Positions 1-7,600 of a DNA stretch of 8,557 bases are shown here, piece after piece (position 1 is the stretch's first letter; each line of letters begins with the position of its first letter). The notes under the pieces were generated by a model that was not told where the DNA came from, did no database searches, and saw only the letters and a list, made by a program, of their open reading frames with translations. Origin of the DNA: Hyphomicrobiales bacterium (GTDB lineage Bacteria; Pseudomonadota; Alphaproteobacteria; Rhizobiales; Beijerinckiaceae); contig JAIXZF010000448.1 of the NCBI GenBank assembly GCA_027489835.1, positions 1 through 8,557 on the forward strand, read 5' to 3'. The translations under genes and the position numbers were made by a program.

Positions 1-26
1 AAGACGCGCGGGGTGAAAGCGGGCAT
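1..26 (-). CDS. trpS: Probable start of tryptophanyl-tRNA synthetase (partial, cut by window edge)
   Basis: An ATG at 26-24 on the minus strand opens eight codons reading MPAFTPRV before the window ends. Alphaproteobacterial TrpS proteins commonly begin with a short segment of this kind (xAFxPRVFSG) leading into the class I synthetase nucleotide-binding region, and trpS is often the gene after murJ in Hyphomicrobiales; both points are recalled, not shown here. The upstream sequence has only a weak GGAA element about 10 bases before the ATG. Eight residues cannot prove identity, and the call rests on N-terminal likeness plus neighbourhood. If correct, it would charge tRNA-Trp in the cytoplasm, and it lies in the same direction as hslV-hslU-murJ. 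Confidence 0.45.
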
Positions 27-72
27 GGCGGATTCCGGGAAGGCGCGCGGGCGGGCGCGTGACGGGGACGGC

Positions 73-101
73 AAAAACGTCGCGCCTTATGCGGCAAGCG
101 C
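73..101 (-). terminator. Weak candidate Rho-independent terminator after murJ
   Basis: On the minus strand, about 33 bases past the murJ stop, GCGCTT and AAGGCGC can pair with one bulged base (plus positions 101-82), and a run of five T follows after GACG (plus A-run at 73-77). The stem is short and the T-run is displaced by a few bases, so termination may be weak or absent and transcription could continue into the probable trpS. Confidence 0.25.
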
Positions 102-133
102 TCGGAGCCTGACAAGAGAGCGCCGGGCCGCGC

Positions 134-1752
134 TCAGGCCTCGGCCTCCGATTTTCCGCGCTGTGTGGCCGCAAGGCCCGCCTTGAGCGCCCCGAAGGCC
201 CAGGCCGCGGCGCCATAGAGCCCGAGGCCCGCGCCGCACAAGCCAGCGAGCAGCGCCGCCTGACGCAGGCCGGCGGGCTGGCCCACCAATGCACCGCGCA
301 GCTCCACGCCCAGCCACCAGATCGCGGCGGCCATGATCGCGGCAGCCGCAAGCGTGGCCGCAACGGCGCGCATCAACCGGCGGCCCGGACGCCAGAGGCG
401 CTGGCGCCAGGTCCATACGGCGAGGAGCGCGCCTTGCGTCCAGAAGGCGAGCGCGGCGGACAGGGCCGCGCCGGTGGCGGGCCTATCGGGCGCGACGGCG
501 AGGCCGGCGACGATGGCGACGAGGATCGAGGCCAGTCCGCACCAGAGCGGGACGCCCGGCTTCTGGCGGGCGAAATGGACCTGCGAGAGCACCCGCGCGA
601 TCACCGCGCCGGGCAGGCCCAGCGCGAAGGCTGCGAGGGCGGCGGCCGTCCGCTCGCGGTCGAGCGCGCCGAACTGGCCGCGCTCGAACAGCACCGCGAC
701 GATGGGCTCGGCCAGGATGGCGAGCGCGACCGCGGCGGGGATCGCGAGCAGGAGCCCGAGAGCCAGCGCCGAATCGAGCGCGTGCTGGCGGCCCTCGGCG
801 TCGCCATCCGCTTCGCGCGCCGCGATCTCGGGCAGCAGCACCACGCCCATGGCCACCGCGACGAAGCCGAGCGGCAGCTGGAAGACGCGGTCGGCATAGT
901 AGAGCCATGAGACGGCGCCGGGCTGGTGCGAGGCGATCTGGGTCGCGACCAGCAGCACGAGCTGGCCCGTGGCGCCGGCGAGCAGAGCCGGCAATCCAAG
1001 CCGCGTCAGCCGCCTCAGCGGCGCGGACCAGCCCAGGCTCGGGCGCGGCAGGCCCGGCGCACGGCCCTTGAGCGCCCAGATCACGAGGGCCAGATGCGCC
1101 GCGCCGCCGGCGCTGACCGCGGCGGCCAGCAGCAGCGCCGCCTGTTCGGGCGAGGCGGACGCCCGCTCTCCGCCGAACAGGGCCGCGATCAGCACGATGT
1201 TGAGCACGATGGGCGCGAGCGCGGCCACGGCGAAGCGCTTCTCCGCGTTGAGGATGGCCGAGACCAGCGAGGCGAGCACGGTGAGCGCGAGGAAGGGCAG
1301 GGCAAGGCGCGTGTAGCGCTCGGCTAATTGAAGGGTCTCGGGCACGTCCCTGAATCCGCCCGCAAGCGCCAGCACCAGCCAGGGCGCGGCGAGTTCGGCC
1401 AAAGCGAGCAGGACGAGCAGCGCCACGGCGAAGCCCCCCATGGCCTCGCCCGCGAAGCGCCGCGCCTCGGCCTCGCCGCCGGGGCCGGCCTTCAGCGAGA
1501 GATAAACCGGAACGAAGGGCGCGTTGAGCCCGCCCTCGCCGAGCACGCGGCGCACCATGTTGGGCAGGCGGAAGGCGACGAGGAAGGCGTCCGCCACCGG
1601 CCCGGCGCCCAGCGCCCGTGCGATCAGGATGTCACGGGCGAAGCCCATGATGCGGGAGAGCGCCGTAGCGAGGCCGACGACCGTCGAATCGCGGGCGAGG
1701 CGCGAGGGAGCTTCCGCCCCGGGCCCGGGCGGCGGCTCGGGCGGCGTGGGCC

Positions 1753-1756
<4 letters not shown>
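134..1756 (-). CDS. murJ: MurJ (MviN) lipid II flippase
   Basis: This is a 540-residue polytopic inner-membrane protein of the MurJ/MviN branch of the MOP exporter superfamily. It flips lipid II, the peptidoglycan precursor, from the cytoplasmic to the periplasmic face. Family hallmarks are SRIMGFARD (34-42, with Arg35 and Arg41 matching essential arginines of E. coli MurJ), ADAFLVAFRLPN (55-66), RRVLGEGGLNAPFVPV (69-84) and SWLYYADRVFQLPLG (283-297, Arg290 matching the essential TM8 arginine). About 14 hydrophobic segments fill the rest. The start is GTG at 1756-1754, overlapping the hslU stop as GTGA; no other start codon lies before the conserved first helix, so a Pro-rich tail of about 20 residues precedes it. 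No clear Shine-Dalgarno is visible, which suggests translation coupled to hslU. Length is near the family norm of 510-540. Confidence 0.96.
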
Positions 1757-3059
<1,303 letters not shown>

Positions 3060-3063
<4 letters not shown>

Positions 3064-3617
3064 GTCGATTCCAGGCTCTCGATCACGAGCGAGTGGTTGG
3101 TATAGACGCAGATGTCGCCGGCGATCTTCATCGCCTTGCGCACGATGGTCTCTGCGTCGAAATCGGTCTCGGCCAGGGCGCGGGCAGCGGCAAGGGCGTA
3201 GTTGCCGCCCGAGCCGATGGCCATGATGCCGTCCGCGGGCTCCAGCACGTCGCCCGTCCCGGACAGCAGGAGGCTCACCTCCTTGTCGGCGACCAGCAGC
3301 ATCGCCTCGAGCCGCCTGAGATAGCGGTCGGTGCGCCAATCCTTGGCGAGCTCGACGCAGGCACGCATCAGCTGGGTGGGATATTGCTCGAGCTTGGTCT
3401 CGAGCCGTTCGAACAGGGTGAAGGCGTCGGCGGTGGCGCCCGCAAAGCCGGCGATGACCTGGCCCTTGGCGAGGTGGCGCACCTTGCGGGCGTTGCCCTT
3501 GACGATGGTCGGCCCCATCGAGACCTGCCCGTCGCCGCCGATGACGACCTTGCCGCCCCGACGCACCATCAGGATCGTGGTGGCGTGCATTTGCGGCGCC
3601 GCGCCATGTTCCATCAT
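3060..3617 (-). CDS. hslV: HslV (ClpQ), threonine peptidase of the HslVU protease
   Basis: This is the 185-residue proteasome-like peptidase subunit, which stacks as two hexamers and works with HslU to degrade unfolded proteins in the cytoplasm. With the start at 3617 the protein begins MMEHGAAPQMHA followed by TTILMVRRGGKVVIGGDGQV. Thr13 is the expected nucleophile after removal of a 12-residue propeptide; Asp29 and Lys45 match Asp17 and Lys33 of the mature enzyme. GSGGNYALAAARAL (136-149) is also typical. An ATG at 3656 in the same frame is rejected: it has no ribosome binding site and lies inside a candidate -10 box, whereas 3617 has GAGGGG ten bases upstream. ATG at 3614 is an equally possible neighbour. 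Longer propeptides than the single Met of E. coli are usual in Hyphomicrobiales. The stop overlaps hslU. Confidence 0.97.
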
Positions 3618-3627
3618 GTCCGAATCG

Positions 3628-3633
3628 CCCCTC
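3628..3633 (-). promoter_or_regulatory. Ribosome binding site deciding the hslV start
   Basis: The minus strand reads GAGGGG here, ten bases before ATG 3617 and thirteen before ATG 3614. It is the only strong Shine-Dalgarno-like string near the hslV N-terminus and favours the short start over the ATG at 3656. Confidence 0.6.
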
Positions 3634-3653
3634 AAGCCATGCTCTGGAGCCCA

Positions 3654-3682
3654 CATGTAGGGGCTCAGGCGCGATCAACCAA
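3654..3682 (-). promoter_or_regulatory. Candidate hslV-hslU-murJ promoter
   Basis: On the minus strand TTGGTT (plus 3682-3677) and TACATG (plus 3659-3654) are separated by exactly 17 bases. Each matches the housekeeping consensus at only three of six positions. An overlapping reading, GTTGAT followed by CCTACAT, faintly resembles alphaproteobacterial RpoH promoters, which would suit a heat-shock protease, but its spacing is shorter than ideal. Transcription would begin near 3647, leaving a leader of about 30 bases before ATG 3617. Confidence 0.25.
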
Positions 3683-3694
3683 TATCGTGGATCG

Positions 3695-3712
3695 GGGCTG
3701 CAGCAGCAGCCC
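3695..3712. repeat. Small perfect hairpin upstream of hslV
   Basis: GGGCTGC (3695-3701) and GCAGCCC (3706-3712) are perfect 7-base inverted repeats around an AGCA loop. The hairpin lies about 13 bases upstream of the candidate hslV -35 box, so it would not be transcribed from that promoter. It could be an operator-like dyad or chance in GC-rich DNA. Confidence 0.4.
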
Positions 3713-3726
3713 GCTGCGCTCGCCGC

Positions 3727-3810
3727 CGTCATGCCCGGCCTTGAGCCGGGCATCCACGTTGTCGCGGTCGATCGGAAACGTGGATGGCCGGGTCGAGCCC
3801 GGCCATGACG
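3727..3810. repeat. Paired REP-like palindromic repeat (BIME-like)
   Basis: Two 34-base arms (3727-3760 and 3777-3810) are inverted copies matching at 29 of 34 positions, around a 16-base spacer. Each arm is itself a perfect 9-base-pair hairpin with a 5-base loop: ATGCCCGGC/GCCGGGCAT (3731-3739, 3745-3753, loop CTTGA) and ATGGCCGGG/CCCGGCCAT (3784-3792, 3798-3806, loop TCGAG). Four of the five differences between arms form two compensatory base-pair swaps and the fifth is in the loop. Repeats of the form GTCATGSCCGGS...CATCCACG are, from recall, widespread between genes of Hyphomicrobiales and are the source of spurious MAGLDPAIHV-type peptides. The pair sits 110 bases from the hslV start and 117 from the hisB start. 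Confidence 0.85.
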
Positions 3811-3829
3811 AGAGGACAGGGCTGCCGTT

Positions 3830-3889
3830 TGGCGAGGTCGCCTTTGGGCGCCTTGCGCGCGCCTGCACGGTGGCGCTGGTCGCCCTTGG
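3830..3889 (+). repeat. Two imperfect direct repeats with internal dyads upstream of hisB
   Basis: TGGCGAGGTCGCCTTTGG (3830-3847) recurs as TGGCGCTGGTCGCCCTTGG (3871-3889), with one inserted base and two substitutions. Each copy has dyad symmetry: GGCGA-GG-TCGCC in the first and GGCG-CTGGT-CGCC in the second. The dyad centres are about 41.5 bases apart, close to four helical turns. They could be operators for a regulator of the his operon; no known regulator is assigned, and GC-rich chance similarity is possible. Confidence 0.35.
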
Positions 3890-3927
3890 CTGTTAAAGCG
3901 CTGCGAAATGGATTTGAAGACGCCGCC

Positions 3928-4515
3928 ATGCGCACAGCCGACATCACGCGAAAGACCAACGAGACCGACATCGCGCTCTCCGTGCACCTCGACGGCTCCG
4001 GCCGGGCCGAGATCGCCACGGGCATCGGGTTCTTCGACCACATGCTCGAGCTGTTCGCGCGCCATTCGCTGATCGACCTCACCGTCCGGGCGAAGGGCGA
4101 CCTGCACGTCGATTTCCACCACACGGTGGAGGATGTCGGCATCGCGCTCGGGCAGGCGGTGCTGAAGGCGCTCGGCGACAAGAAGGGACTGGCCCGCTAC
4201 GCCAGCCTGGACCTGCCGATGGACGAGACGCTGACGCGCATCGCCGTCGATGTCTCGGGCCGGCCCTTCCTGGTCTTCCGCACGAGCTTTCCGGCCCCGA
4301 AGATCGGGGAGTTCGACACCGAACTGGTGCGCGAGTTCTTCCAGGCCTTCGCCATGAATGCCGGCCTCACGCTGCATGTCGAGACGCTCTACGGCGCCAA
4401 CGCGCACCATATCGCGGAAAGCTGCTTCAAGGGGCTGGCCCGCGCGCTGCGCGCGGCGCTGGCCGTCGATCCGCGCGAGGGCGGGCGCATCCCGTCGACC
4501 AAGGGCGCCTTGTGA
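3928..4515 (+). CDS. hisB: Imidazoleglycerol-phosphate dehydratase
   Basis: This 195-residue cytoplasmic enzyme dehydrates imidazole glycerol phosphate to imidazole acetol phosphate in histidine biosynthesis. The fold is two similar halves binding Mn: GFFDHMLELFARHS (34-47), DFHHTVED (62-69, His64, His65, Glu68) and the matching ANAHHIAES (157-165, His160, His161, Glu164). The C-terminal PSTKGAL is also diagnostic. It is the monofunctional form; the N-terminal histidinol-phosphatase domain of enterobacterial HisB is absent, as expected in alphaproteobacteria. The frame is open from 3784 but the sequence before 3928 runs through the palindromic repeat and is not protein-like, so ATG 3928 (MRTADITRKT) is chosen, with a weak GAAGA nine bases before it. 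It is the first gene of the his operon, divergent from hslV. Confidence 0.98.
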   Translation: MRTADITRKTNETDIALSVHLDGSGRAEIATGIGFFDHMLELFARHSLIDLTVRAKGDLHVDFHHTVEDVGIALGQAVLKALGDKKGLARYASLDLPMDETLTRIAVDVSGRPFLVFRTSFPAPKIGEFDTELVREFFQAFAMNAGLTLHVETLYGANAHHIAESCFKGLARALRAALAVDPREGGRIPSTKGAL

Positions 4516-4519
4516 GGGG
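4515..4519 (+). promoter_or_regulatory. Ribosome binding site of the DUF2628 gene overlapping the hisB stop
   Basis: AGGGG starts on the last base of the hisB TGA and lies eight bases before ATG 4528. A terminating hisB ribosome would cover it, which suggests coupled translation. Confidence 0.6.
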
Positions 4520-4527
4520 CTGAAGCC

Positions 4528-5016
4528 ATGCCGTTCCACACCGTGCTGACGCCGCCCGCCGCCAGGGCCGGCTCCGCCACCGAGCAGGCCGAGAAGACCG
4601 TGTTCCTCAAGGACGGGTTCTCGTTTGCCGCCTTCTTGTTCACCGGGCTCTGGCTCGCCTACAAGCGGCTCTGGCTGCCGCTGCTGGCCTTCGCCGTCGT
4701 CTGGGCCGCGATCGGGTTCGGCGGCCGACAGATCGGCATCAGCCCGCTCGGGCTCGCCATCGCGCAGGGCCTGATCGGGCTCTTTCTCGGGCTCGAAGGC
4801 CATGCGCTGATCGAGCGCAAGCTGATCGCCAAGGGCTGGCGCTTCGCCGGCGTGGTCGAGGGCCGCGACATCGACATGGTCGAACGGCGCTATTTCGAGA
4901 CGAAGGCGCCGCTGCCGGAGCCCGCGCCGTCGCCCACGCCGTTCGCGCTCCAGATGCAGCCGCAGCAGCAGGGCCAGGGCGTGCTCGGCCTGTTTCCCGA
5001 GGCCCGGGGCCGCTAG
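4528..5016 (+). CDS. DUF2628 family small membrane protein, function unknown
   Basis: This is a 162-residue protein of the DUF2628 family, recognised by FLKDGFSFAAFLFTGLWLAYKR (26-47) running into LWLPLL. About three hydrophobic segments can be seen: roughly 31-45, 48-66 and 71-90. A conserved soluble stretch follows, with GHALIERKLIAKGWRFAG (91-108) and EGRDIDMVERRYFE (111-124). The tail (127-150) is rich in Pro and Gln and looks disordered. There is no signal peptide and no catalytic motif that I recognise. It starts 12 bases after hisB with a good AGGGG ribosome binding site and ends 3 bases before hisH, so it is transcribed with the histidine genes. From recall, a DUF2628 gene at this position is common in Hyphomicrobiales. 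A role linked to histidine synthesis is only suggested by position. Confidence 0.9.
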   Translation: MPFHTVLTPPAARAGSATEQAEKTVFLKDGFSFAAFLFTGLWLAYKRLWLPLLAFAVVWAAIGFGGRQIGISPLGLAIAQGLIGLFLGLEGHALIERKLIAKGWRFAGVVEGRDIDMVERRYFETKAPLPEPAPSPTPFALQMQPQQQGQGVLGLFPEARGR

Positions 5017-5019
5017 GCG

Positions 5020-5673
5020 ATGAGCACGGTCGCCATCATCGACTACGGCTCGGGCAACCTGCACTCGGCCGCCAAGGCGTTCGAGCGCGCCGCGCGCGAG
5101 GCCGGGCTCGATCGCACGATCCTCGTCACCAGCGATCCCGAAGCCGTCCGCCGCGCCGACCGCATCGTCCTGCCGGGCGTCGGGGCCTTCGCCGATTGCC
5201 GAAGGGGGCTCCATGCCGTGCCGGGCATGGTCGATGCACTGACGGAGGCGGTGATCGGGATGGGGCGGCCCTTCTTCGGCATCTGCGTCGGCATGCAACT
5301 CATGGCCTCGCGCGGGCTGGAGCACGAGATCAGCACGGGGCTGGGCTGGATCGAGGGCGATGTCGCGCTGATCGAGCCGGGCGATGCCTCGCTCAAGATC
5401 CCGCACATGGGCTGGAACACGCTGGACGAGGCGAAGCCGCATCCGGTGCTAGACGGCATCGAGACCGGCCCGTCCGGCTGGCACGCCTATTTCGTGCATT
5501 CCTATGCGCTGCACCCGCTGCGCGAGTCCGACGTGCTGGCCACGACGCGCCATGGCGTGAAGGTGACGGCGATGGTGGCGCGCGGCACGATGATCGGCTC
5601 GCAGTTCCACCCCGAAAAAAGCCAGAAGCTCGGGCTGAAGCTGATCGCCAACTTTCTGGACTGGCGGCCATGA
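5020..5673 (+). CDS. hisH: Imidazole glycerol phosphate synthase, glutamine amidotransferase subunit HisH
   Basis: This 217-residue class I glutamine amidotransferase hydrolyses glutamine and passes ammonia to HisF, with which it forms the IGP synthase heterodimer. The N-terminus VAIIDYGSGNLHSAAKAFERA is typical. The catalytic triad is Cys89 (in FFGICVGMQLM, 85-95), His197 and Glu199 (in SQFHPEKS, 194-201). LPGVGAFAD (51-59) forms the oxyanion region and PHMGWN (128-133) the HisF contact region. ATG 5020 lies 3 bases after the DUF2628 stop; GAGG occurs inside the upstream gene's last codons rather than at ideal spacing, so coupling is likely. The stop overlaps the hisA start as ATGA. Length matches the family norm. 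Confidence 0.98.
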   Translation: MSTVAIIDYGSGNLHSAAKAFERAAREAGLDRTILVTSDPEAVRRADRIVLPGVGAFADCRRGLHAVPGMVDALTEAVIGMGRPFFGICVGMQLMASRGLEHEISTGLGWIEGDVALIEPGDASLKIPHMGWNTLDEAKPHPVLDGIETGPSGWHAYFVHSYALHPLRESDVLATTRHGVKVTAMVARGTMIGSQFHPEKSQKLGLKLIANFLDWRP

Positions 5674-6401
5674 TCCTGTTTCCCGCCATTGACCTCAAGA
5701 ACGGCCAGTGCGTGCGTCTGCGGCAGGGCGACATGGACCAGGCCACCGTGTTCAACGACGATCCCACCGCGCAGGCCGCCGCCTTCGAGCGGCAGGGCTT
5801 CCAGTGGCTGCACGTGGTCGACCTCGACGGCGCCTTCGCGGGCAAGCCGATGAACGGGCGCGCGGTCGACGCCATCCTCAAAGCGGTGTCCTTCCCCGTG
5901 CAGCTCGGCGGCGGCATCCGGGACATGACGACGGTGGAGGGCTGGCTTGCCAAGGGCGTGGCCCGCGTCATCATCGGCACGGCCGCGGTGCGCGATCCCG
6001 CCTTCGTCAGGGCCGCGGCCCGCGCCCATCCCGGCCGCATCGTGGTCGGCATCGACGCGCGCGATGGCATGGTCGCGGTCGAGGGCTGGGCCGAGACCTC
6101 GACGCTCAGCGCCGCCGATCTCGGCAGACGCTTCGAGGATGCCGGCGTCGCCGCCATCGTCTACACCGACATCGCCCGGGACGGGATGCTCGGCGGCATC
6201 AACTGGGACGGCACGATCGCGCTGGCCAAGGCGCTGTCCATCCCCGTCATCGCCTCGGGCGGCCTCGCCTCCATGGCCGACATCGAGCGGCTCACGCAGG
6301 CGGACGCCGCCATCCTTGAGGGCGCGATCACCGGCCGGGCGCTCTATGACGGGCGCATCGACCCGGCGACGGCGCTGGCGCGCATCAGGGAGGCCGCATG
6401 A
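5670..6401 (+). CDS. hisA: ProFAR isomerase HisA
   Basis: This 243-residue (beta-alpha)8 barrel enzyme carries out the Amadori rearrangement of ProFAR to PRFAR, the substrate of HisF-HisH. Asp8 (FPAIDLKNGQCVRL, 4-17) and Asp129 (VVGIDARDG, 125-133) are the expected acid-base pair. Phosphate-binding motifs are LGGGIRD (79-85) and IASGGLAS (194-201), and YTDIARDGMLGG (165-176) is also conserved. The start is ATG 5670, overlapping the hisH stop by four bases (ATGA); an in-frame ATG at 5196 lies inside hisH and is rejected because MILFPAIDL is the conserved N-terminus. The stop overlaps hisF in the same way. HisA and HisF are paralogues, and the shared motifs in the two adjacent genes are visible. 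Confidence 0.98.
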   Translation: MILFPAIDLKNGQCVRLRQGDMDQATVFNDDPTAQAAAFERQGFQWLHVVDLDGAFAGKPMNGRAVDAILKAVSFPVQLGGGIRDMTTVEGWLAKGVARVIIGTAAVRDPAFVRAAARAHPGRIVVGIDARDGMVAVEGWAETSTLSAADLGRRFEDAGVAAIVYTDIARDGMLGGINWDGTIALAKALSIPVIASGGLASMADIERLTQADAAILEGAITGRALYDGRIDPATALARIREAA

Positions 6402-7174
6402 CCCTCAAGATCCGCGTCATTCCCTGCCTCGACGTCAAGGACGGCCGTGTCGTCAAGGGCGTCCAGTTCGTCGACCTGGTCGATGCGGGCGATCCTGTCG
6501 AGGCCGCCAAGGCCTATGACGCGTCGGGCGCCGACGAGCTCTGCTTCCTCGACATCTCCGCCAGCCATGAGGGGCGCGGCATCCTACTCGATGTCGTGAC
6601 GCGCACGGCCGAGGCCTGCTTCATGCCGCTGACGGTGGGCGGCGGCGTGCGCACCGTCGAGGACATCCGCCGGCTGCTGCTGGCCGGCGCCGACAAGGTG
6701 TCGATCAACACCGCCGCCGTGACGCGGCGCGATTTCGTGCGCGAGGCGGCCGAGAAGTTCGGGGCGCAATGCGTGGTGGTCGCCATCGACGCCAAGCGCG
6801 TTTCGGGCCCGGGCGCGCCGGCCCGCTTCGAGATTTTCACCCATGGCGGGCGCCAGCCGACCGGCATCGAGGCCGTCGACTTCGCGCGCGAGGTGGCATC
6901 GCTCGGCGCGGGCGAGCTTCTGGTGACCTCGATGGACCGGGACGGCACCAAGGTCGGCTACGATGTGGAGCTGACCCGCGCCATCGCGGACGCCGTGTCC
7001 GTGCCGGTCATCGCCTCGGGCGGCGTCGGCACGCTGGACGACCTCGTCGCCGGGGTGCGCGAGGGCCATGCCAGCGCGGTGCTGGCCGCCTCGATCTTCC
7101 ATTTCGGCACCTACGGCATCGGCGAGGCCAAGGCCCACATGGCCGCGGCCGGGCTTGCGATGAGGCTGGATTGA
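6398..7174 (+). CDS. hisF: Imidazole glycerol phosphate synthase, cyclase subunit HisF
   Basis: This 258-residue (beta-alpha)8 barrel cyclase turns PRFAR plus ammonia from HisH into imidazole glycerol phosphate and AICAR, the latter feeding purine synthesis. The catalytic aspartates are Asp12 (RVIPCLDVKDGRVVKG, 6-21) and Asp131 (VVVAIDAKR, 126-134). Phosphate-binding loops are TVGGGVRT (79-86), KVSINTAAV (100-108) and IASGGVGT (205-212); SMDRDGTKVGYD (178-189) is a family signature. GGRQPTGIEAVDFA (150-163) is the usual variable loop. ATG 6398 overlaps the hisA stop (ATGA) and the TGA stop shares its final A with the hisE ATG. All key residues are intact. Confidence 0.98.
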   Translation: MTLKIRVIPCLDVKDGRVVKGVQFVDLVDAGDPVEAAKAYDASGADELCFLDISASHEGRGILLDVVTRTAEACFMPLTVGGGVRTVEDIRRLLLAGADKVSINTAAVTRRDFVREAAEKFGAQCVVVAIDAKRVSGPGAPARFEIFTHGGRQPTGIEAVDFAREVASLGAGELLVTSMDRDGTKVGYDVELTRAIADAVSVPVIASGGVGTLDDLVAGVREGHASAVLAASIFHFGTYGIGEAKAHMAAAGLAMRLD

Positions 7175-7497
7175 TGGCGTCCCTCACCCTTGCCGACCTT
7201 GCCGCCATCGTCGCCGCCCGCGCCAAAGCCTCGCCCGAGGAGAGCTGGACCGCGAAGCTGATCGCGTCGGGGCCCGAGCGCGTCGCGAAGAAATTCGGCG
7301 AGGAGGCCGTGGAGGCCGTGATCGCGGCGGTCTCCGGCGACAAGGCGGCTCTCACGGCCGAGGCGGCGGACGTGCTGTTCCACCTGCTCGTAATGCTACA
7401 GACGAGCGGTGTGGAACTCGACGATGTGATGACGGCGCTGGAGGGCCGCACGCAGCGCTCCGGACTTGCGGAAAAGGCGGCAAGAGGGTCTAACTGA
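7174..7497 (+). CDS. hisE: Phosphoribosyl-ATP pyrophosphatase HisE
   Basis: This 107-residue all-alpha MazG-like enzyme hydrolyses phosphoribosyl-ATP to phosphoribosyl-AMP and pyrophosphate, the second step of histidine synthesis. The Mg-binding motif is visible as KKFGEEAVEAVIAA (39-52, Glu43, Glu44, Glu47) followed by EAADVLFHLLVML (63-75, Glu63, Asp66). SWTAKLIASG (24-33) is also typical. It is the monofunctional form, not fused to the cyclohydrolase HisI, as is usual in alphaproteobacteria; hisI is not in this window. ATG 7174 overlaps the hisF stop by one base (TGATG), so translation is probably by reinitiation. The open frame extends upstream inside hisF but MASLTLADLAAIVAAR matches family N-termini. 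It is the last his gene of the run. Confidence 0.96.
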   Translation: MASLTLADLAAIVAARAKASPEESWTAKLIASGPERVAKKFGEEAVEAVIAAVSGDKAALTAEAADVLFHLLVMLQTSGVELDDVMTALEGRTQRSGLAEKAARGSN

Positions 7498-7600
7498 CCC
7501 GGAAAGCTAGGCGGCAACCCATTTGGCGCGCCATCCGGCCGATGACCTTGAGCCTTGCGACCCGTCGTTGCCGATCTCGTCGCCTCAATCCGAGACCCGC
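7498..7600 (+). other. Gap between hisE and coaA with no clear element
   Basis: These 103 bases lack a convincing terminator hairpin with a T-run, and no good -35/-10 pair was found. coaA may be read through from the his operon, or have its own weak promoter. The gap is far larger than the overlapping his joints, so coupling between hisE and coaA is not expected. Confidence 0.5.

Larger units (their letters stand above)
3618..3927. other. Divergent intergenic region between hslV and hisB
   Basis: These 310 bases separate the minus-strand hslV unit from the plus-strand his operon and must carry both promoters. From left to right: hslV ribosome binding site, candidate hslV promoter, a small perfect hairpin, a paired REP-like palindrome near the centre, and two dyad-like repeats before hisB. 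No His-codon-rich leader peptide or attenuator is visible before hisB. No convincing hisB promoter was found; TTGGCT at 3886 with TGGATT 17 bases later is the best spacing match but would leave almost no leader. Short open frames here read through the palindrome and are not taken as genes. Confidence 0.8.

Noticed and set aside
434..910. Plus-strand open frames opposite murJ (also 333-899, 926-1327, 1328-1816).
   Set aside because: They are Arg/Gly/Ala-rich shadows with no family likeness; murJ is complete on the minus strand.
3665..3868. Short minus-strand open frames over the palindromic repeat (with SSWPGSTRPS or MAGLDPAIHV-like stretches).
   Set aside because: These peptides are well-known by-products of Hyphomicrobiales intergenic repeats, not proteins.
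3811..3927. Possible his attenuator or histidine-rich leader peptide before hisB.
   Set aside because: No run of His codons and no terminator with a T-run are present.
3064..5442. The hslU frame on the minus strand stays open to 5442, giving a 1229-residue reading frame.
   Set aside because: Only the last 436 residues are protein-like (HslU). The rest runs antisense to hslV frame shadows, the palindromic repeat, hisB, DUF2628 and hisH; long antisense frames are expected with G/C-rich third positions.
5196..5669. Upstream in-frame extension of hisA to ATG 5196.
   Set aside because: It lies wholly inside hisH in another frame; the conserved HisA N-terminus MILFPAIDL starts at 5670.
5393..6157. 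A 254-residue minus-strand open frame opposite hisH/hisA.
   Set aside because: It is a Ser/Arg/Ala-rich antisense shadow; both his genes are intact on the plus strand.
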